DNA of 64,000 nucleotides from Liopterus haemorrhoidalis (Eukaryota > Arthropoda > Insecta > Coleoptera > Dytiscidae). Below, piece after piece: positions 58,700 through 64,000 of this stretch. A model generated the notes under the pieces. That model ran no database searches. It saw nothing but the letters and a program-made list of their open reading frames with translations, and had not been told where the DNA came from. The stretch covers positions 201,362,419 through 201,426,418 of the forward strand of contig OZ020611.1 of assembly GCA_963971575.1 (NCBI GenBank), in the 5' to 3' direction. The position numbers and the translations under genes are program-made. Each line of letters begins with the position of its first letter. Within the stretch, counting starts at the first letter, position 1.

Positions 58700-59950
58700 A
58701 TTCAAGCGATCAGCCCAAAAATTTTTGGCGGTACACCGGTGGACCACGATCGACGTTTTGCCCACCCCTGATATAGAATTTTTGGCAGCTGTTGTCAGTT
58801 CAAAGAAGGAAGTCAGGCTTGTTCACCAAATGTGTGATTTTGCTGCATTATTATGTGACACTACACATCGTATGTCAAACACCGACTCTTTCAGATTTTC
58901 AACTATTGGAGGATAAATCCTTTGGTGGATAACGATATTCGGATGATGTCGCAGTACAGAATGCTGTCTCAGAGTGGTTAACAAAAAGTCAGATTTCTAT
59001 CATATTTAAATTTTAATTATAGCGGTTGGGATAAAAGTATAAAGCCTTGTTTGTAACAGAACCATAGAACAAGCATAGCACGTGCATAGAGATAAGTACA
59101 AAGGGAGAGACTGTTCGGAACATCTATTTCGAATAAACAGAACAAAGACAGGCTTGTGATTCTTACACAGCAAAAAAAAAAAATCATAAGTGTAAAAGTT
59201 CATTCTCAGTTTGGTTAAAATTTTAGTGTTAAAATTTTCATTTAAAAAGAGTAAAAAGTTTACTATTTTTAACCAAATCATCGTGTAAATCTTCATTTAT
59301 TCAGATACTGTTATTTTTATGAAATATTACTTTTTAATTGTTAACATTAACACTACTTTAAGACTATTTATTTTCTAATACTATAATTTAACCAGTATGT
59401 AAGTGTAAACTTTACACTGAATCTAACCGGAAAAGGAGTGTGGATAATTAACACGAAAAACGAGGGACTTCATGGTACAGTAAAAGTTCATTTTTTTAGT
59501 GTACCATAAAATCCCTTTAACACTACTTTTTTCAGAGTGTATGTGTGGTGTATGTAGCCATTATAAATGAGGCTTAAATTCCCAGGGAGAATATGTTGAA
59601 ATATAAACATAATACTTATGATTAATTTATGATTAACGCAAAACCGCACGAACCTTTTTGGTCATCTGATAAAAAACCGGAGATGCTTTGCCTAGATATA
59701 TACCTGATAAAATATGTGCATTTTTCATTATGATGATAAATCTGGCTAGACTGCAGACGTATCGGATGTTTAGTATGGCATTTCCGGCACTAAACCATTA
59801 CTACAAACCAATTCTATCAACTCTATTGGCAAAGACTTCGGAATCGTCTACATCTACATAAACAATGATTTATATTTCCTACGAAATTCTCTTTATCAAA
59901 TAAGGTCCTGTGTTACAATAAAACAGATTATTTATACCATTTTTAAGAAA
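58700..59950. other. Worn repeat ends, no gene
   Basis: At about 58730-58770 a hAT-like right end (ACGTTTTGCCCACCCCTG) stands alone. About 59165-59545 may be a MITE: CACAGCAAAAAAAAAAAATC on the left and TTTTTTCAGAGTGT on the right are roughly inverted. No duplication was established. Confidence 0.35.
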
Positions 59951-59954
59951 TGTG

Positions 59955-59966
59955 TCCGTCTGCCTC

Positions 59967-60009
<43 letters not shown>

Positions 60010-60420
60010 CTCTATTCGGTAATAATTGTAGCCAAACGGTTGGACCTCGAAAGTCGGAATTTGACATGTTTTTACAACTCTGACTTACAAATTATTGAGA
60101 GTAAATAAAAAGGGAAAATATAAAGCAATATGTTCAACAAAAAACCTCTAAGTGCATGGACAAATCAACAAATTTATATTTTTGAAAAATCATTTTTTTA
60201 TGTGAAACTTTCGTTCCCAACCCTATTTTAAAAATCTGCAAAAATTATTTATTTTGTAAACTGATAGAAATCGGAATTTGAGTTTTTCGAAAACTATCGA
60301 ATTTTGTCGTTGAAAAAATAATAATCTAAAAAAATTTATTATGTGATATAAAGTTTTTTTAAATATTTCTTTATTTTAACACGATTTTAGCGAAAAATAT
60401 GCAAAAAAAAAAACTTGTGA
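59955..60420 (+). repeat. Family R copy i (old, 3' truncated)
   Basis: A GTCT/GTCC array of about 50 bp (59958-60010) is followed by GTAGCCAAACGGTTGGACC and worn downstream blocks. The 5' tip is missing. Confidence 0.75.
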
Positions 60421-60539
60421 CGCCTAGCCTAAGTAAGGTAGGGTGGCCAGACTGTGTGACTGTGTGAATGGTCTTCGCGGCGGAGATTTTGAAGGACCAC
60501 CAGCAGAAGGCTGGAATATAGAATTGAAAAAGGATCTTA

Positions 60540-61996
60540 AAGTGGTGGGCTGCGGCCCCCTAGGGGGCCGTGGCATTCCCACAAGGGGGCCGCGAAAAGC
60601 CGCGAATGTAACACTTGTTCATTGTTTTATTATTTAAAAAGGATAAGTAACTTTATTTTTAATGTTACAAAAAAATTATTCTTTATTGTACATAGATTAC
60701 ACAGCCCAGCAGACATTTTGATGACAGCGAGTTTTTGTCTCTAGGTAATTTTTGGGCACAGAATCCAAAATAGCCGTCAGATTTTGTTTATCAGATCTAG
60801 TTTTAGAAATACGCTATATTGGCCTCTTTTACAATAAAATATCTTATTTCTTAACTTGTGTATTTTTCACGGTATTACTGTTACTATTTGCTCCAACTGC
60901 CAGATACAAACACAAAGAAGACAAAGTAAGGTATTTATTTCACAAAGTAGATAAATATACATTCATCACTTATCACTTAAAAATGTTCTTTTGTACGAGT
61001 TTCTAGCATGGAGTTTACCAGAACAGTCATTCTGAAGACTCCAACAGTAGTAGGCCATCATGTGGCTATCTTATCTTCCTTGATATCTATCTTCCATAGT
61101 TTTATGTCCTGATGGAATCTTTCCCCCGGTTCTTCACTAAAATCATCTAGGTTTTCTGGTAAGTGGTCATAATTCAACTGAGAATATTAAAGTTGGAAAG
61201 CATTGTTTTCCACTAATTCTCTGCTTTATGATTTCCAAGAAAATTTTGTACTACTTGAATAAATGAACACCAAGAATTAGATTCAATCTCGTTCATGGAT
61301 GCGGTTGGATTGGATTGTGGATCTTCAGTAGGTCGCTTTATCTCAGGACCATCAAATATTCTGGCTTTCAGTTTTTCAGAGTTAATCCCAGTAAATTTAC
61401 GTGTCAAGTAGCCTACACAAAGTCCATCTTGATTTAAAGCCTTCAAAATTGCTACATAAGCCCAAACTTGATATGCAAGGGTGGAAATATAATTTTCTCT
61501 CTCGTAACCAAAGGTTCCTTGACAACGTTTTGTTTTTCTTGAATCATGGCATTTCTTAATGGAAATCACCCAATATTTGTTAACCTAGTGCTGATCCTTA
61601 GCTCTGCTGTACTAAAGACATAAAAAAACAAGGATATTTTGTATATCCACTTTGCTGTCCAAGGAGGAAGTTTACCGTTTTTAGATAAAAAACTAAAATC
61701 AATTAGTCTGTATCTCAAAAACTAGAGTTGCTACGAAAAAGAGTCAGGCATTTTTGGAATCAGCACATCAAAAATATCCAAAATCAGTTCTTACTTTTCA
61801 GGCACCAAGATAAAAAAATTATTTTGTTGGGCAGTGTTATTGAATGATCTGAGCGTAAAAAAAATATATAAATGAAACAAAAAAATATTTTTATAACCAA
61901 CATGGGTTCCAAAAAATAAATTTAGGGGGGCCGTGGGTTATCGATTTGAGCTACAGGGGAGCCGCAACATCAAAAAGTTTAAGAAGCACTGCTCTA
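60540..61996. mobile_element. hAT-like element with one clear end, containing a protein remnant
   Basis: The right end AAGTTTAAGAAGCACTG complements to CAGTGCTTCTTAAACTT, close to the 27582 element. GGCCCCCT tracts occur at both sides (near 60552 and 61924). The left tip and duplication are not identified. Confidence 0.45.
61010..61570 (-). pseudogene. Decayed member of a multicopy arthropod 'GERFHQDI' protein family
   Basis: The minus strand first gives an open run of 118 codons (61213-61569) ending SWCSFIQVVQNFLGNHKAEN. After a stop it continues NYDHLPENLDDFSEEPGERF, then HQDIK, and after a frameshift MEDRYQGR, a stop, SHMMAYYCWSLQNDC. I know the pattern (EE.GERFHQDI...E.RYQG.W...MMADYCW) from a large family of uncharacterised, repeat-associated proteins in aphids and other arthropods. 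The frameshift, the Trp-to-stop change and the upstream stop make this copy dead. Its enzymatic role is unknown to me. Confidence 0.6.
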
Positions 61997-62859
61997 GGAG
62001 ACTAACACAAGGGAAATGGTAGCCCTAGCTGGGGTGTAGACGGGTAAAATCCTAGGTCCACAAGTAATGGCTTTGGAGGAACCAAACCTAGAAAATCCCA
62101 CGATGTCCCTAACCAAGCGACAAACATAGCGGATAACGTTGCTCAACACGATGGGTGTATCACATAAATAAAATACAGTACGACAAAAATAATATTATAT
62201 AAAACTGACTATATAACAAAAATTATTAACATTAAATACAAAAAAATACAGATGTTAAATTTAAATTCAAAATAAGACAGCACACGTGATCAATAGACCA
62301 GCGTGCGCGAACGAAAAATAACAAGTTACCGCTCTGATGCGATAGCTTGCACAATAGAAATATGTTACAAAAATATTAAATTAACAATGAATTTGAATGT
62401 ATGTAAAATTGGAACAGACTTACAATAGATGTTTTCCTAATAAATATGTAGAATATTTATTTCCAACTTTACATATGTAGCACTGGTATCCCAAAAAACA
62501 GGTTCCTGGGTCCTCGGTTGGTTCCTTGGCAGGTGTAGATATACAAAAATTAAATGATGACACCAAGAGGGTGTAAAATCACTTAAACCGCGATAGAGAC
62601 GCGTAATTTAACTTTTAAACTGTTAATAATATTTCGGCAAGCGAAGTATTCACTGAGCAGGTCAGTATAAGAATGGATTAGGTGAAAAATTAATGTTAAA
62701 ACCCGCAATAGCGACTCTCAACATTTTATAAAAACACCAAAAGTTTTTGATGTTTTAAATTAAATTAAATTAATTTAATTTAATAATAATAGCGGCCTTA
62801 CGGGCGCGACAAAACTCTTGTTTCACACCTTAATCTAGAGAGGGCTAATTAATTATTTT
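61997..62859. other. Interval without recognised features
   Basis: AT-rich, with a short AATTAAATTAAATTAATTTA palindrome near 62760. No gene seen. Confidence 0.4.
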
Positions 62860-63150
62860 TAATAAATCTGAGTAATATACATTAACCAAAATAGTACAAC
62901 ATGAATTTTTGATTTGATAATTATTTTAAAAGTTATTGAATTTTTTACAACCCCGTGCTTACAATATTTATCTGACTGACTGGAGAACTGGGTAGTCATA
63001 GTTGGAACTTGATGCGAGCGTATTTCAAATACGCTTGTAAATATCTAGATGAAAGTACATGGATTATTATTTAAAAAGTGATCGAAATTTCAGATTTTTA
63101 ATATGTACCGACAGTTTGTTATCACTTACTAAATAGCTACAAAACCCGGA
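62860..63150 (+). repeat. Family R remnant j (3' half)
   Basis: CTGAGTAATATACATTAACC, AATAGTACAACATGAATTTTTGAT and ACTAAATAGCTACAAAACCC match the 3' half of family R, particularly the variant seen in copy a. Confidence 0.65.
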
Positions 63151-64000
63151 AACTGGTTGCAAGAAATATAAAATAAATACAAAAAATATATATATACATT
63201 CAAGTATTGTTTATCTGCACAGATACTTAAGAAAAAAAAAAAGAAAAGAAATATAACCAACAATTAATTTTTATTTATCTTGTTTACACCGGTATCTCCC
63301 TTAACACCGGTAGCCAAAATTAATTTTTAGAAGTAGTTCAAAACAGTACATTTTCATGTAATTCAAATTTGACGAACTTTGATTCAGGGCATAGCATTAG
63401 ACTAAAAAAAACTGTATGTAATATGATCAAAATAAATAAATTAAATAAAAAAATACTCAGTTTGCAGGTCTGTGTAATCAAGACATTCTCCTTTTTGTCC
63501 ATGATACTCGCAGCCTTCGTCAGGACCATATTTCTAAGAAATTTATTTAGTTCACATTTTCCTTCCTTATTTGGTAACCTTGTATTTATTGGCATTATAT
63601 TAAGTAAATATATTTATCCACCCAAACTATAAAATCTTTTCTGACAATTTATTAAATTTTCTTGGAACTTACTAGTGGATATATATATTTTGATATTATT
63701 ACCCCGAATCATTTCCGTGTAGTTTTATAAATGGCACTTATATAAAATAAAATGTCAAATATTCCATTCCTCGAACCAATAAAGGTAACTGAAGCAACGC
63801 CTTAAATTTTCTATTGCACGAAAGAAAATACAATTGAACAAAATTTATGTGAAATTCCTGACTAGGAATATAGAGTGTGTCTTAACTGTCTAGACTTGAG
63901 ATTTAGGGGTCGATGTTTCTAGAATCAACTCTGTAAATAAATAAGAAGAAAAGAGATCACCTTTTAGCATAATCAGTTGCTTTAATTATTGCTCAATGTT
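63151..64000. other. AT-rich end of window
   Basis: No supported gene, element or RNA. Confidence 0.4.

Overview
The window is nuclear DNA from an arthropod, almost certainly an insect with a large AT-rich genome. Genes are split by GT-AG introns, and the sequence is crowded with insect-type transposons. I cannot name the species. No bacterial-style operons, CRISPR arrays or rRNA genes are visible.

Region 1 (1 to about 9.3 kb) is the 3' end of one host gene on the + strand. Five spliced exons join in phase and encode EGF, laminin G, a His/Pro/acidic linker, EGF, EGF, laminin G. This is the C-terminal (domain V) layout of perlecan, called trol in flies. Two phase-compatible terminal exons, at 6865 and 7225, compete for the end of the protein. 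Its 3.3-kb intron holds a hAT element with a perfect 8-bp duplication, a minisatellite and a dead LINE reverse transcriptase.

Region 2 (9.26 to 13.52 kb) is a complete Ty3/gypsy LTR retrotransposon lying inside an older hAT-like repeat. Its two 173-bp LTRs are identical and flanked by ATAC. One open frame encodes Gag, protease, RT and RNase H, but the catalytic integrase core is missing in frame.

Region 3 (13.5 to 64 kb) is almost entirely nested repeats. At least eight short hAT elements keep TIRs and clear 8-bp duplications. There are also piggyBac-, PIF/Harbinger-, Mutator- and mariner-like elements, several 5'-truncated LINEs (two with clear duplications), and dead transposase fragments (Tc1, hAT, HARBI1-like). 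The dominant repeat, here called family R, is about 1.1 kb long. It carries a (GTCT)n microsatellite near its 5' end, a tRNA-like cassette in the middle and a small hairpin at its 3' end; at least nine copies or remnants are present. The only other possible host gene is a 92-codon unrecognised minus-strand ORF near 19.5 kb.

The most interesting signals are the integrase-less retroelement with identical LTRs, the differing tRNA-like cassettes at one site of family R, one minisatellite carried by hAT elements with unrelated ends, and a 1.6-kb foldback near 49 kb.
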